Assembly (NCBI RefSeq): GCF_029227915.1
Contig: NC_079876.1
Location: 21,144,001-21,208,000 of the forward strand
DNA from: Hydractinia symbiolongicarpus
Taxonomy: Eukaryota > Cnidaria > Hydrozoa > Anthoathecata > Hydractiniidae
Reading direction: 5' to 3'
DNA: 64,000 nt
Part shown: in pieces, positions 23,012 to 36,863 of the stretch
Layout: every line of letters starts with the position of its first letter
How positions within the stretch are numbered: the stretch's first letter is position 1
Notes under the pieces: generated by a model
What the model was told of the DNA's origin: nothing
Seen by the model: the letters and a program-made list of their open reading frames with translations, nothing else
Databases searched by the model: none
Made by a program: the position numbers and the translations under genes

Positions 23012-25690
23012 GAATGAACAAATGAATTAATTAACAAATGATTGAATGAAGAAATATGTGAATGAATGAATGAATTAATGAATAAATGAATAAATGAATC
23101 AATGAATTGATGAATGAATTAATTGATAAATGACTGAATGAATGATTGAATGATTGAATTATTGAATGAATGATTGATTGATTGAATGAATGAATGAATG
23201 AATGATTGAATGGATAAATGAGTAAAATAATGAAGGAATGAATAAATGAACGAATGAATGCCTGAATGGATGAATGTACGAATGCATGAATGAATGAATG
23301 AATAAATGAATGAATGAATAAAAGAATGAATGATTTAATGAATGAATGATTGAATGAATGAATGAATGAATGATTTAATGAATGATTGAATAAATGAATG
23401 AATGAATGAATGGATAAATAAATAAGTGATAGAATAAATGAATGAATGAATGAATTAATGAATAAATGAATTAATGAACAAATGATTGAATGAAAAAATA
23501 AATCAATGAACGAATGATTGAATAAATAAATAAATGAACGAATAAATGAATGAATGGATGAAAGAACAAATGAATGATTTGATGAATGAATGAATGAACA
23601 AATGAATGATTGAATGAATGAATGAATTAATGAAGGAATAAATAAATGAATGATTGAATGAATGAATGGATGAATGTACGAATGCATGAATGAATGAATG
23701 AATAAATGAATGAATGATTTAATGATGAATGATTGAATGAATGAATGAATGAATGATTTAATGAATGAATGATTGAATGAATGAATGAATAAAGGAATGA
23801 ATGAACAAATGAATTAATGAAGAAATGATTGAATGAATAAAAAAATCAATGAACGAATGATGTAATAAATGAATAAATGAATGAATAAATGAATGAATGG
23901 ATAAATGAGTGAAATAATGAAGGAATGAATAAATGCATAAATGAATGAATGAATGAATGAATGTACGAATGCCTGAATGAATGAATGAATTAATGAATGA
24001 ATAAATGAATGAATGAATGATTTAATGGATGAATGATTGAATGAATGAATGATTTAATGAATGAATGAATGATTGAATGAATGAATGAATGAATGAATGA
24101 ATGAATGAATGAATGAATGAATGAATGAATTACTGAACAAATGATTGAATGAATAAATAAATGAATGAACGAATGTTTGAATGAATAAATAAATGAAGGA
24201 ATGAATAAATGAAAGAATGAATGAATAAATAAATGACAGAATGAATGAACAAATGATTGAATGAAGAAATATGTGAATGAATGAATGAATTAATGAATAA
24301 ATGAATAAATGAATAAATGAATTTATGAATTGATGAATGAATTAATTGATAAATGACTGAATGAATGATTGAATGATTGAATTATTGAATGAATGATTGA
24401 TTGATTGAATGAATGATTGAATGAATGATTGAATGGATAAATGAGTGAAATAATGAAGGAATGAATAAATGCATAAATGAATGAATGAATGACTGAATGG
24501 ATGAATGTACGAATGCATGAATGAATGAATGAATAAATGAATGAATGAATAAAAGAATGAATGATTTAATGCATGAATGATTGAATGAATGAATGAATGA
24601 ATGATTTAATGAATGAATGATTGAATAAATGAATGAATGAATGAATAAATGATTAAGTGAATGAATAAATGAATGAATGAATGAATTAATGAATAAATGA
24701 ACAAATGAATTAATGAACAAATGAGTGAATGAAAAAATAAATCAATGAACGAATGATTGAATAAATAAATAAATGAACGAATAAATGAATGAATGGATGA
24801 AAGAACAAATGAATGATTTGATGAATGAATGAATGAATGAACAAATGAATGATTGAATGAATGAATGAATTAATGAAGGAATAAATAAATGAATGATTGA
24901 ATGAATGAATGGATGAATGTACGAATGCATGAATGAATGAATGAATAAATGAATGAATGATTTAATGAATGAATGATTGAATGAATGAATGAATGAATGA
25001 ATGATTTAATGAATGAATGATTGAATGAATGAATGAATAAAGGAATGAATGAACAAATGAATTAATGAACAAATGATTGAATGAATAAATAAATCAATGA
25101 ACGAATGATGTAATAAATGAATAAATGAATGAATAAATAAATGAATGGATAAATGAGTGAAATAATGAATGAATGAATAAATGCATAAATGAATGAATGA
25201 ATGAATGAATGAATGTACGAATGCTTGAATGAATGAATGAATTAATGAATGAATAAATGAATGAATGAATGATTTAATGGATGAATGATTGAATGAATGA
25301 ATGAATGAATGAATGAATTACTGAACAAATGATTGAATGAATAAATAAATGAATGAACGAATGTTTGAATGAATAAATAAATGAAGGAATGAATAAATGA
25401 AAGAATAAATGAATAAATGAATGACAGAATGAATGAATGAATGAATGGATGGATAAATGAATGAATGAATGAATTAATGAAGGAATAAATAAATGAATAA
25501 AAGAATAAATGAATGAATCACAGAATGAATGAATGATTGAGTGAATGAATGAATGAATGAATGAATGAATGAATGCGTTGATGAATGAATGAATGACAGA
25601 ATGAATGAATGAATGAATGAATGGATGGATAAATGAGTGAATGAATGAATGAATGGATAAATGGATAAATGGCTGAACGAAGAAATGAAT
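23012..25690 (+). repeat. Longest spacer; core lost at about 24248
   Basis: This 2679-bp stretch between cores holds three partial spacers. 23012-24247: b, a private GAGTAAAATAATG (about 23220), d, e, f, g, h. At about 24248 h (GACAGAATGAATG) joins the normal post-core words AACAAATGATTG and GAAGAAATATGTG, so a core and its flank are missing. 24271-25130 is the intact match to 1912-2770. Two GATGTAATAAATG words (about 23866 and 25110) lack the truncated core found at 2774. Confidence 0.85.
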
Positions 25691-26178
25691 GAGGGAGTGA
25701 GGAATAATTAATGAATAACTTAATGATTCCCGAAAAAACTTTGTTACACGAATTTCTGTATGTGAAATTTTGAACGAATAAATGAACAAATGAATGAATA
25801 AAATAACAATAAGTGAACGTGTTTATGGCTGACTCAAATTTGCCACACGAACTTCTGTATATGGATTTCTTAACGAATGAATAAATAAATGGATGAATGA
25901 ACAAATGAATGATTGAATGACGAAATAAGAAGCAAGGGAAAAATTTTATGATAAAAAAATTAATGAAAAATTAATGGTCGAATAAGATTTGCTTTGTGAA
26001 ATTTTGTATTCGATTTTTTGAATGAAGGAATTATAGAATAACCAAATGAATGTTTGCATACATGACGGAATAAATAGAAGAACGAATAATTGATTGAATG
26101 AGTAAAAAATTGGTGAATAACGTAATGGCTCAATATTATATGCTACACGAATTTGTGTATCTAAATGTTACAAGAAAT
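25691..26178 (+). repeat. Satellite core, copy 14 (A/K mosaic)
   Basis: Full-length. The 5' half is type A (GGCTGACTC at about 25828); the 3' half is type K (TACATGACGG, GAATGAGTAAAA, TTACAAGAAATG), as in copy 3. The switch lies between about 25830 and 26060, so the left edge of the 19.8-kb duplication falls inside this core. Private GATAAATGGCTGAACG just upstream. Confidence 0.92.
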
Positions 26179-27126
26179 GAATGAACAAATGAATTAAGGA
26201 ACAAATGATTGAATGAAGAAATATGTGAATGAATGAATGAATAAATGAATAAATGAATAAATGAATAAATGAATAAATGAATAAATGAATAAATGAATAA
26301 ATGAATAAATGAATAAATGAATAAATGAATAAATGAATAAATGAATAAATGAATAAATGAATAAATGAATAAATGAATAAATGAATAAATGAATAAATGA
26401 ATAAATGAATAAATGAATAAATGAATAAATGAATAAATGAATAAATGAATAAATGAATAAATGAATAAATGAATAAATGAATAAATGAATAAATGAATAA
26501 ATGAATCAATAATTTGATGAATGAATTAATTGATAAATGACTGAATGAAGGATTGAATGATTGAATTATTGAATGAATGATTGAATGATTGATTGAATGA
26601 ATGATTGAACGAATGATTGAATGGATAAATTAGTGAAATAATGAAGGAATGAATAAATGCATAAATGAATGAATGAATGACTGAATGGATGAATGAACGA
26701 ATGCATGAATGAATAAATGAATGAATAAATGAATGAATGAATAAAAGAATGAATGATTAAATGAATGAATGAATGAAAGATTTAATGAATTAATGATTGA
26801 ATGAATGAATGAATGAATGGATAAATGAATAAGTGAATGAATAAATGAATGAATGAATGAATTAATGAATAAATGAACAAATGAATTAATGAACAAATGA
26901 TTGAATGAAAAAATAAGTCAATGAACGAATGATTGAATAAATGAATAAATGAACGAATAAATGAATGAATGGATGATAGAACAAATGAATGATTGAATGA
27001 ATGAATGAATGAACAAATGAATGATTGAATGAATGAATGAATTAATGAAGGAATAAATAAATAAATGAATGAATGAATGACAGAATGAATGAATGAATGA
27101 ATAAATGACTGAAGGAACGAATGAAT
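26179..27126 (+). repeat. Spacer with octamer array d
   Basis: Duplicate of 6325-7296, including GAATTAAGGAAC, GGATGAATGAACG and AAAATAAGTCAATG; 24 bp shorter, all accounted for by the octamer array. Confidence 0.9.
26237..26505 (+). repeat. TGAATAAA octamer array d
   Basis: About 33 perfect copies. The variant unit of array b is absent. Right flank AATCAATAATTTGATG. Confidence 0.96.
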
Positions 27127-27612
27127 GAGGGAGTGAGGAATAATTAATGAATCACTTAATGATTCTTGAAAAAACTTGGTTACACGAATTTCTGTATGTG
27201 AAATTTTGAACGAATAAATGAACAAATGAATGAATCAAATAACAATAAGTGAACGTGTTTATGGCCGACTCAAATTTGCCACACGAACTTCTGTATATGG
27301 ATTTTTTAACGAATGAATAAATAAATGGATGAATGAACAAATGAATAATTGAATGACGAAATAAGAAGCAAGGGAAAAATTTTATGATAAAAAAATTAAC
27401 AAAATTAATGGTCGAATAAGATTTACTTTATGAAATTTTGTATTCGATTTTTTGAATGAAGGAATTAAAGAATAACCAAATGAATGTTTGCATAAATGAC
27501 GGAATAAATAGAAGAACGAATAATTGATTGAAGGAGGAAAAAATTGGTGAATAACGTAATGGCTCAATATTATATGCTACACGAATTTGTGTATCTAAAT
27601 GTTAGAGGAAAT
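27127..27612 (+). repeat. Satellite core, copy 15 (type B)
   Basis: 486 bp with all type B markers. Partner of copy 4 in the 19.8-kb duplication. Confidence 0.94.
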
Positions 27613-28376
27613 GAATGAACAAATGAATTAATGAACAAATGATTGAATGAAGAAATATGTGAATGAATGAATGAATTAATGAATAAATGAATAAATGAAT
27701 CAATGAATTGATGAATGAATTAATTGATAAATGACTGAATGAATGATTGAATGATTGAATTATTGAATGAATGATTGATTGATTGAATGAATGAATGATT
27801 TAATGAATGATTGAATAAATGAATGAATGAATGAATGGATAAATAAATAAGTGATAGAATAAATGAATGAATGAATGAATTAATGAATAAATGAATTAAT
27901 GAACAAATGATTGAATGAAAAAATAAATCAATGAACGAATGATTGAATAAATAAATAAATGAACGAATAAATGAATGAATGGATGAAAGAACAAATGAAT
28001 GATTTGATGAATGAATGAATGAACAAATGAATGATTGAATGAATGAATGAATTAATGAAGGAATAAATAAATAAATGATTGAATGAATGAATGGATGAAT
28101 GTACGAATGCATGAATGAATGATTGAATGAATAAATAAATGAAGGAATGAATAAATGAAAGAATAAATGAATAAATGAATGACAGAATGAATGAATGAAT
28201 GAATGGATGGATAAATGAATGAATGAATGAATTAATGAAGGAATAAATAAATGAATAAAAGAATAAATGAATGAATCACAGAATGAATGATTGAGTGAAT
28301 GAATGAATGAATGAATGAATGAATGAATGAATGAATGAGTTGATGAATGAATGAATGACTGAACGAAGAAATGAAT
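27613..28376 (+). repeat. Short spacer with 72-bp loss
   Basis: Same order as 7783-8618, with the shared ATGATTTAATGAATG after b. The segment from GAGTTGATG goes directly to GACTGAACGAAG, so the h-like GACAGAATG..GGATGGATAAATG part of j is gone. This is about 72 bp, flanked by GAATGAATGAC repeats, and gives the shortest unit here (1250 bp). Confidence 0.88.
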
Positions 28377-28864
28377 GAGGGAGTGAGGAATAATTAATGA
28401 ATAACTTAATGATTCCCGAAAAAACTTTGTTACACGAATTTCTGTATGTGAAATTTTGAACGAATAAATGAACAAATGAATGAATAAAATAACAATAAGT
28501 GAACGTGTTTATGGCTGACTCAAATTTGCCACACGAACTTCTGTATATGGATTTCTTAACGAATGAATAAATAAATGGATGAATGAACAAATGAATGATT
28601 GAATGACGAAATAAGAAGCAAGGGAAAAATTTTATGATAAAAAAATTAATGAAAAATTAATGGTCGAATAAGATTTGCTTTGTGAAATTTTGTATTCGAT
28701 TTTTTGAATGAAGGAATTATAGAATAACCAAATGAATGTTTGCATAAATGACGGAATAAATAGAAGAACGAATAATTGATTGAAGGAGGAAAAAATTGGT
28801 GAATAACGTAATGGCTCAATATTATATGCTACACGAATTTGTGTATCTAAATGTTAGAGGAAAT
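28377..28864 (+). repeat. Satellite core, copy 16 (type A)
   Basis: Full-length. GGCTGACTC and the TTAGAGGAAATG end. Partner of copy 5. Confidence 0.94.
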
Positions 28865-30369
28865 GAATGAACAAATGAATTAATGAACAAATGATTGAAT
28901 GAAGAAATATGTGAATGAATGAATGAATTAATGAATAAATGAATAAATGAATCAATGAATTGATGAATGAATTAATTGATAAATGACTGAATGAATGATT
29001 GAATGATTGAATTATTGAATGAATGATTGATTGATTGAATGAATGATTGAATGAATGATTGAATGGATAAATGAGTGAAATAATGAAGGAATGAATAAAT
29101 GCATAAATGAATGAATGAATGACTGAATGGATGAATGTACGAATGCATGAATGAATGAATGAATAAATGAATAAAAGAATGAATGATTTAATGAATGAAT
29201 GATTGAATGAATGAAATGAATGAATGATTTAATGAATGAATGATTGAATGAATGAATGAATGAATGAATGGATAAATGAATAAGTGAATGAATAAATGAA
29301 TGAATGAATGAATTAATGAATAAATGAACAAATGAATTAATGAACAAATGATTGAATGAAAAAATAAATCAATGAACGAATGATTGAATAAATAAATAAA
29401 TGAACGAATAAATGAATGAATGGATGAAAGAACAAATGAATGATTTGATGAATGAATGAATGAACAAATGAATGATTGAATGAATGAATGAATTAATGAA
29501 GGAATAAATAAATGAATGATTGAATGAATGAATGGATGAATGTACGAATGCATGAATGAATGAATGAATAAATGAATGAATGATTTAAGGAATTAATGAT
29601 TGAGTGAATGAATGAATGAATGAATGATTTAATGAATGAATGAATGATTGAATGAATGAATGAATGAATGAATGAATGAATGAATGAATGAATGAATGAA
29701 TGAATGAATGAATGAATGAATGAATGAATTACTGAACAAATGATTGAATGAATAAATAAATGAATGAACGAATGTTTGAATGAATAAATAAATGAAGGAA
29801 TGAATAAATGAAAGAATGAATGAATAAATGAATGACAGAATGAATGAATGAATGAATGGATGGATAAATGAGTGAATGAATGAATGAATGAATTAATGAA
29901 GGAATAAATAAATAAATAAAAGAATAAATGAATGAATCACAGAATGAATGAATGATTGAGTGAATGAATGAATGAATAAATGAATGAATGAATGAATGAA
30001 TTACTGAACAAATGATTGAATGAATAAATAAATGAATGAACTAATGTTTGAATGAATAAATAAATGAAGGAATGAATAAATGAAAGAATAAATGAATAAA
30101 TGAATGACAGAATGAATGAATGAATGAATGGATGGATAAATGAATGAATGAATGAATTAATGAAGGAATAAATAAATGAATAAAAGAATAAATGAATGAA
30201 TCACAGAATGAATGAATGATTGAGTGAATGAATGAATGAATGAATGAATGAATGAGTTGATGAATGAATGAATGACAGAATGAATGAATGAATGAATGAA
30301 TGGATGGATAAATGAGTGAATGAATGAATGAATGGATAAATGGATAAATGACTGAACGAAGAAATGAAT
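28865..30369 (+). repeat. Long-type spacer
   Basis: Landmarks a-f, ATTTAAGGAATTAATG, a pure TGAA tract (about 29648-29729), g-h-i twice, j. The second g has private GAACTAATGTTTG (about 30039). Partner of 9107-10579 but 32 bp longer. Confidence 0.87.
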
Positions 30370-30857
30370 GAGGGAGTGAGGAATAATTAATGAATAACTT
30401 AATGATTCCCGAAAAAACTTTGTTACACGAATTTCTGTATGTGAAATTTTGAACGAATAAATGAACAAATGAATGAATAAAATAACAATAAGTGAACGTG
30501 TTTATGGCCAACTCAAATTTGCCACACGAACTTCTGTATATGGATTTCTTAAGGAATGAATAAATTAATGGATGAATGAACAAATGAATGATTGAATGAC
30601 GAAATAAGAAGCAAGGGAAAAATTTTATGATAAAAAAATTAATGAAAAATTAATGGTCGAATAAGATTTGCTTTGTGAAATTTTGTATTCGATTTTCTGA
30701 ATGAAGGAATTATAGAATAACCAAATGAATGTTTGCATAAATGACGGAATAAATAGAAGAACGAATAATTGATTGAAGGAGGAAAAAATTGGTGAATAAC
30801 GTAATGGCTCAATATTATATGCTACACGAATTTGTGTATCTAAATGTTAGAGGAAAT
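30370..30857 (+). repeat. Satellite core, copy 17 (type G)
   Basis: Full-length. GGCCAACTC (A at 30510), GATTTTCTG, TTCTTAAGG. Private AATAAATTAATGG (about 30560). Partner of copy 6, offset 19790. Confidence 0.94.
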
Positions 30858-31698
30858 GAATGAACAAATGAATTAATGAACAAATGATTGAATGAAGAAA
30901 TATGTGAATGAATGAATGAATTAATGAATAAATGAATAAATGAATCAATGAATTGATGAATGAATTAATTGATAAATGACTGAATGAATGATTGAATGAT
31001 TGAATTATTGAATGAATGATTGATTGATTGAATGAATGATTGAATGAATGATTGAATGGATAAATGAATGAATGAATGAATGGATAAATAAATAAGTGAT
31101 AGAATAAATGAATGAATGAATGAATTAATGAATAAATGAATTAATGAACAAATGATTGAATGAAAAAATAAATCAATGAACGAATGATTGAATAAATAAA
31201 TAAATGAACGAATAAATGAATGAATGGATGAAAGAACAAATGAATGATTTGATGAATGAATGAATGAACAAATGAATGATTGAATGAATGAATGAATTAA
31301 TGAAGGAATAAATAAATGAATGATTGAATGAATGAATGGATGAATGTACGAATGCATGAATGAATGATTGAATGAATAAATAAATGAAGGAATGAATAAA
31401 TGAAAGAATAAATGAATAAATGAATGACAGAATGAATGAATGAATGAATGGATGGATAAATGAATGAATGAATGAATTAATGAAGGAATAAATAAATGAA
31501 TAAAAGAATAAATGAATGAATCACAGAATGAATGAATGATTGAGTGAATGAATGAATGAATGAATGAATGAATGAATGAATGAGTTGATGAATGAATGAA
31601 TGACAGAATGAATGAATGAATGAATGAATGGATGGATAAATGAGTGAATGAATGAATGAATGGATAAATGGATAAATGACTGAACGAAGAAATGAATG
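30858..31698 (+). repeat. Short-type spacer
   Basis: Landmarks a, b, d, e, f, h, i, j; partner of 11068-11908 and the same length. Confidence 0.88.
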
Positions 31699-32186
31699 AG
31701 GGAGTGAGGAATAATTAATGAATAACTTAATGATTCCCGAAAAAACTTTGTTACACGAATTTCTGTATGTGAAATTTTGAACGAATAAATGAACAAATGA
31801 ATGAATAAAATAACAATAAGTGAACGTGTTTATGGCTGACTCAAATTTGCCACACGAACTTCTGTATATGGATTTCTTAACGAATGAATAAATAAATGGA
31901 TGAATGAACAAATGAATGATTGAATGACGAAATAAGAAGCAAGGGAAAAATTTTATGATAAAAAAATTAATGAAAAATTAATGGTCGAATAAGATTTGCT
32001 TTGTGAAATTTTGTATTCGATTTTTTGAATGAAGGAATTATAGAATAACCAAATGAATGTTTGCATAAATGACGGAATAAATAGAAGAACGAATAATTGA
32101 TTGAAGGAGGAAAAAATTGGTGAATAACGTAATGGCTCAATATTATATGCTACACGAATTTGTGTATCTAAATGTTAGAGGAAATG
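31699..32186 (+). repeat. Satellite core, copy 18 (type A)
   Basis: Full-length. It lacks the AGGATTTGC variant of its partner copy 7. Confidence 0.94.
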
Positions 32187-33025
32187 AATGAACAAATGAA
32201 TTAATGAACAAATGATTGAATGAAGAAATATGTGAATGAATGAATGAATTAATGAATAAATGAATAAATGAATCAATGAATTGATGAATGAATTAATTGA
32301 TAAATGACTGAATGAATGATTGAATGATTGAATTATTGAATGAATGATTGATTGATTGAATGAATGATTGAATGAATGATTGAATGGATAAATGAATGAA
32401 TGAATGAATGGATAAATAAATAAGTGATAGAATAAATGAATGAATGAATGAATTAATGAATAAATGAATTAATGAACAAATGATTGAATGAAAAAATAAA
32501 TCAATGAACGAATGATTGAATAAATAAATAAATGAACGAATAAATGAATGAATGGATGAAAGAACAAATGAATGATTTGATGAATGAATGAATGAACAAA
32601 TGAATGATTGAATGAATGAATGAATTAATGAAGGAATAAATAAATGAATGATTGAATGAATGAATGGATGAATGTACGAATGCATGAATGAATGATTGAA
32701 TGAATAAATAAATGAAGGAATGAATAAATGAAAGAATAAATGAATAAATGAATGACAGAATGAATGAATGAATGAATGGATGGATAAATGAATGAATGAA
32801 TGAATTAATGAAGGAATAAATAAATGAATAAAAGAATAAATGAATGAATCACAGAATGAATGAATGATTGAGTGAATGAATGAATGAATGAATGAATGAA
32901 TGAATGAATGAGTTGATGAATGAATGAATGACAGAATGAATGAATGAATGAATGAATGGATGGATAAATGAGTGAATGAATGAATGAATGGATAAATGGA
33001 TAAATGACTGAACGAAGAAATGAAT
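32187..33025 (+). repeat. Short-type spacer
   Basis: Landmarks a, b, d, e, f, h, i, j. It has ATGATTGAATG after f, unlike its partner 12397-13231. Confidence 0.88.
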
Positions 33026-33513
33026 GAGGGAGTGAGGAATAATTAATGAATAACTTAATGATTCCCGAAAAAACTTTGTTACACGAATTTCTGTATGTGA
33101 AATTTTGAACGAATAAATGAACAAATGAATGAATAAAATAACAATAAGTGAACGTGTTTATGGCTGACTCAAATTTGCCACACGAACTTCTGTATATGGA
33201 TTTCTTAACGAATGAATAAATAAATGGATGAATGAACAAATGAATGATTGAATGACGAAATAAGAAGCAAGGGAAAAATTTTATGATAAAAAAATTAATG
33301 AAAAATTAATGGTCGAATAAGATTTGCTTTGTGAAATTTTGTATTCGATTTTTTGAATGAAGGAATTATAGAATAACCAAATGAATGTTTGCATAAATGA
33401 CGGAATAAATAGAAGAACGAATAATTGATTGAAGGAGGAAAAAATTGGTGAATAACGTAATGGCTCAATATTATATGCTACACGAATTTGTGTATCTAAA
33501 TGTTAGAGGAAAT
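33026..33513 (+). repeat. Satellite core, copy 19 (type A)
   Basis: Full-length. GGCTGACTC, with the normal GTGTATC in the S4 box. Confidence 0.94.
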
Positions 33514-34898
33514 GAATGAACAAATGAATTAATGAACAAATGATTGAATGAAGAAATATGTGAATGAATGAATGAATTAATGAATAAATGAATAAATGAA
33601 TCAATGAATTGATGAATGAATTAATTGATAAATGACTGAATGAATGATTGAATGATTGAATTATTGAATGAATGATTGATTGATTGAATGAATGATTGAA
33701 TGAATGATTGAATGGATAAATGAGTGAAATAATGAAGGAATGAATAAATGCATAAATGAATGAATGAATGACTGAATGGATGAATGTACGAATGCATGAA
33801 TGAATGAATGAATAAATGAATAAAAGAATGAATGATTTAATGAATGAATGATTGAATGAATGAAATGAATGAATGATTTAATGAATGAATGATTGAATGA
33901 ATGAATGAATGAATGGATAAATGAATAAGTGAATGAATAAATGAATGAATGAATGAATTAATGAATAAATGAACAAATGAATTAATGAACAAATGATTGA
34001 ATGAAAAAATAAATCAATGAACGAATGATTGAATAAATAAATAAATGAACGAATAAATGAATGAATGGATGAAAGAACAAATGAATGATTTGATGAATGA
34101 ATGAATGAACAAATGAATGATTGAATGAATGAATGAATTAATGAAGGAATAAATAAATGAATGATTGAATGAATGAATGGATGAATGTACGAATGCATGA
34201 ATGAATGAATGAATAAATGAATGAATGATTTAAGGAATTAATGATTGAGTGAATGAATGAATGAATGAATGATTTAATGAATGAATGAATGATTGAATGA
34301 ATGAATGAATGAATGAATGAATGAATGAATGAATGAATGAATTAATGAACAAATGATTGAATGAAAAAATAAATCAATGAACGAATGATTGAATAAATAA
34401 ATAAATGAACGAATAAATGAATGAATGGATGAAAGAACAAATGAATGATTTGATGAATGAATGAATGAACAAATGAATGATTGAATGAATGAATGAATTA
34501 ATGAAGGAATAAATAAATGAATGATTGAATGAATGAATGGATGAATGTACGAATGCATGAATGAATGATTGAATGAATAAATAAATGAAGGAATGAATAA
34601 ATGAAAGAATAAATGAATAAATGAATGACAGAATGAATGAATGAATGAATGGATGGATAAATGAATGAATGAATGAATTAATGAAGGAATAAATAAATGA
34701 ATAAAAGAATAAATGAATGAATCACAGAATGAATGAATGATTGAGTGAATGAATGAATGAATGAATGAATGAATGAATGAATGAGTTGATGAATGAATGA
34801 ATGACAGAATGAATGAATGAATGAATGAATGGATGGATAAATGAGTGAATGAATGAATGAATGGATAAATGGATAAATGACTGAACGAAGAAATGAAT
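33514..34898 (+). repeat. Spacer with duplicated e-f block
   Basis: Landmarks a-f, ATTTAAGGAATTAATG (34227), TGAA, then at about 34342 a jump straight to a second e (GAAAAAATAAATC, about 34360) and f, h, i, j. g and d are skipped. The junction differs from the one at about 14670 in the matching unit, so the two arose separately. Confidence 0.87.
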
Positions 34899-35386
34899 GA
34901 GGGAGTGAGGAATAATTAATGAATAACTTAATGATTCCCGAAAAAACTTTGTTACACGAATTTCTGTATGTGAAATTTTGAACGAATAAATGAACAAATG
35001 AATGAATAAAATAACAATAAGTGAACGTGTTTATGGCTGACTCAAATTTGCCACACGAACTTCTGTATATGGATTTCTTAACGAATGAATAAATAAATGG
35101 ATGAATGAACAAATGAATGATTGAATGACGAAATAAGAAGCAAGGGAAAAATTTTATGATAAAAAAATTAATGAAAAATTAATGGTCGAATAAGATTTGC
35201 TTTGTGAAATTTTGTATTCGATTTTTTGAATGAAGGAATTATAGAATAACCAAATGAATGTTTGCATAAATGACGGAATAAATAGAAGAACGAATAATTG
35301 ATTGAAGGAGGAAAAAATTGGTGAATAACGTAATGGCTCAATATTATATGCTACACGAATTTGTGTATCTAAATGTTAGAGGAAAT
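34899..35386 (+). repeat. Satellite core, copy 20 (type A)
   Basis: Full-length. GGCTGACTC (about 35035). Confidence 0.94.
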
Positions 35387-36863
35387 GAATGAACAAATGA
35401 ATTAATGAACAAATGATTGAATGAAGAAATATGTGAATGAATGAATGAATTAATGAATAAATGAATAAATGAATCAATGAATTGATGAATGAATTAATTG
35501 ATAAATGACTGAATGAATGATTGAATGATTGAATTATTGAATGAATGATTGATTGATTGAATGAATGATTGAATGAATGATTGAATGGATAAATGAGTGA
35601 AATAATGAAGGAATGAATAAATGCATAAATGAATGAATGAATGACTGAATGGATGAATGTACGAATGCATGAATGAATGAATGAATAAATGAATAAAAGA
35701 ATGAATGATTTAATGAATGAATGATTGAATGAATGAAATGAATGAATGATTTAATGAATGAATGATTGAATGAATGAATGAATGAATGGATAAATGAATA
35801 AGTGAATGAATAAATGAATGAATGAATGAATTAATGAATAAATGAACAAATGAATTAATGAACAAATGATTGAATGAAAAAATAAATCAATGAACGAATG
35901 ATTGAATAAATAAATAAATGAACGAATAAATGAATGAATGGATGAAAGAACAAATGAATGATTTGATGAATGAATGAATGAACAAATGAATGATTGAATG
36001 AATGAATGAATTAATGAAGGAATAAATAAATGAATGATTGAATGAATGAATGGATGAATGTACGAATGCATGAATGAATGAATGAATAAATGAATGAATG
36101 ATTTAAGGAATTAATGATTGAGTGAATGAATGAATGAATGAATGATTTAATGAATGAATGAATGATTGAATGAATGAATGAATGAATGAATGAATGAATG
36201 AATGAATGAATGAATGAATGAATTACTGAACAAATGATTGAATGAATAAATAAATGAATGAACGAATGTTTGAATGAATAAATAAATGAAGGAATGAATA
36301 AATGAAAGAATGAATGAATAAATGAATGACAGAATGAATGAATGAATGAATGGATGGATAAATGAGTGAATGAATGAATGAATGAATTAATGAAGGAATA
36401 AATAAATAAATAAAAGAATAAATGAATGAATCACAGAATGAATGAATGATTGAGTGAATGAATGAATGAATAAATGAATGAATGAATGAATGAATTACTG
36501 AACAAATGATTGAATGAATAAATAAATGAATGAACGAATGTTTGAATGAATAAATAAATGAAGGAATGAATAAATGAAAGAATAAATGAATAAATGAATG
36601 ACAGAATGAATGAATGAATGAATGGATGGATAAATGAATGAATGAATGAATTAATGAAGGAATAAATAAATGAATAAAAGAATAAATGAATGAATCACAG
36701 AATGAATGAATGATTGAGTGAATGAATGAATGAATGAATGAATGAATGAGTTGATGAATGAATGAATGACAGAATGAATGAATGAATGAATGAATGGATG
36801 GATAAATGAGTGAATGAATGAATGAATGGATAAATGGATAAATGACTGAACGAAGAAATGAAT
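35387..36863 (+). repeat. Long-type spacer
   Basis: Landmarks a-f, ATTTAAGGAATTAATG once (compare three copies at 17.8-18.15 kb), TGAA, g-h-i twice, j. Confidence 0.87.

Larger units (their letters stand above)
18150..23170 (+). repeat. Segmental duplication, copy 1 (offset 17992)
   Basis: Matches about 36.14-41.18 kb. Cores pair 11/21 and 12/22 at exactly 17992, and 13/23 at 18008 (two octamers more). AAGACGCAAGGG at 20821/38813 is found nowhere else in the window. Confidence 0.89.
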
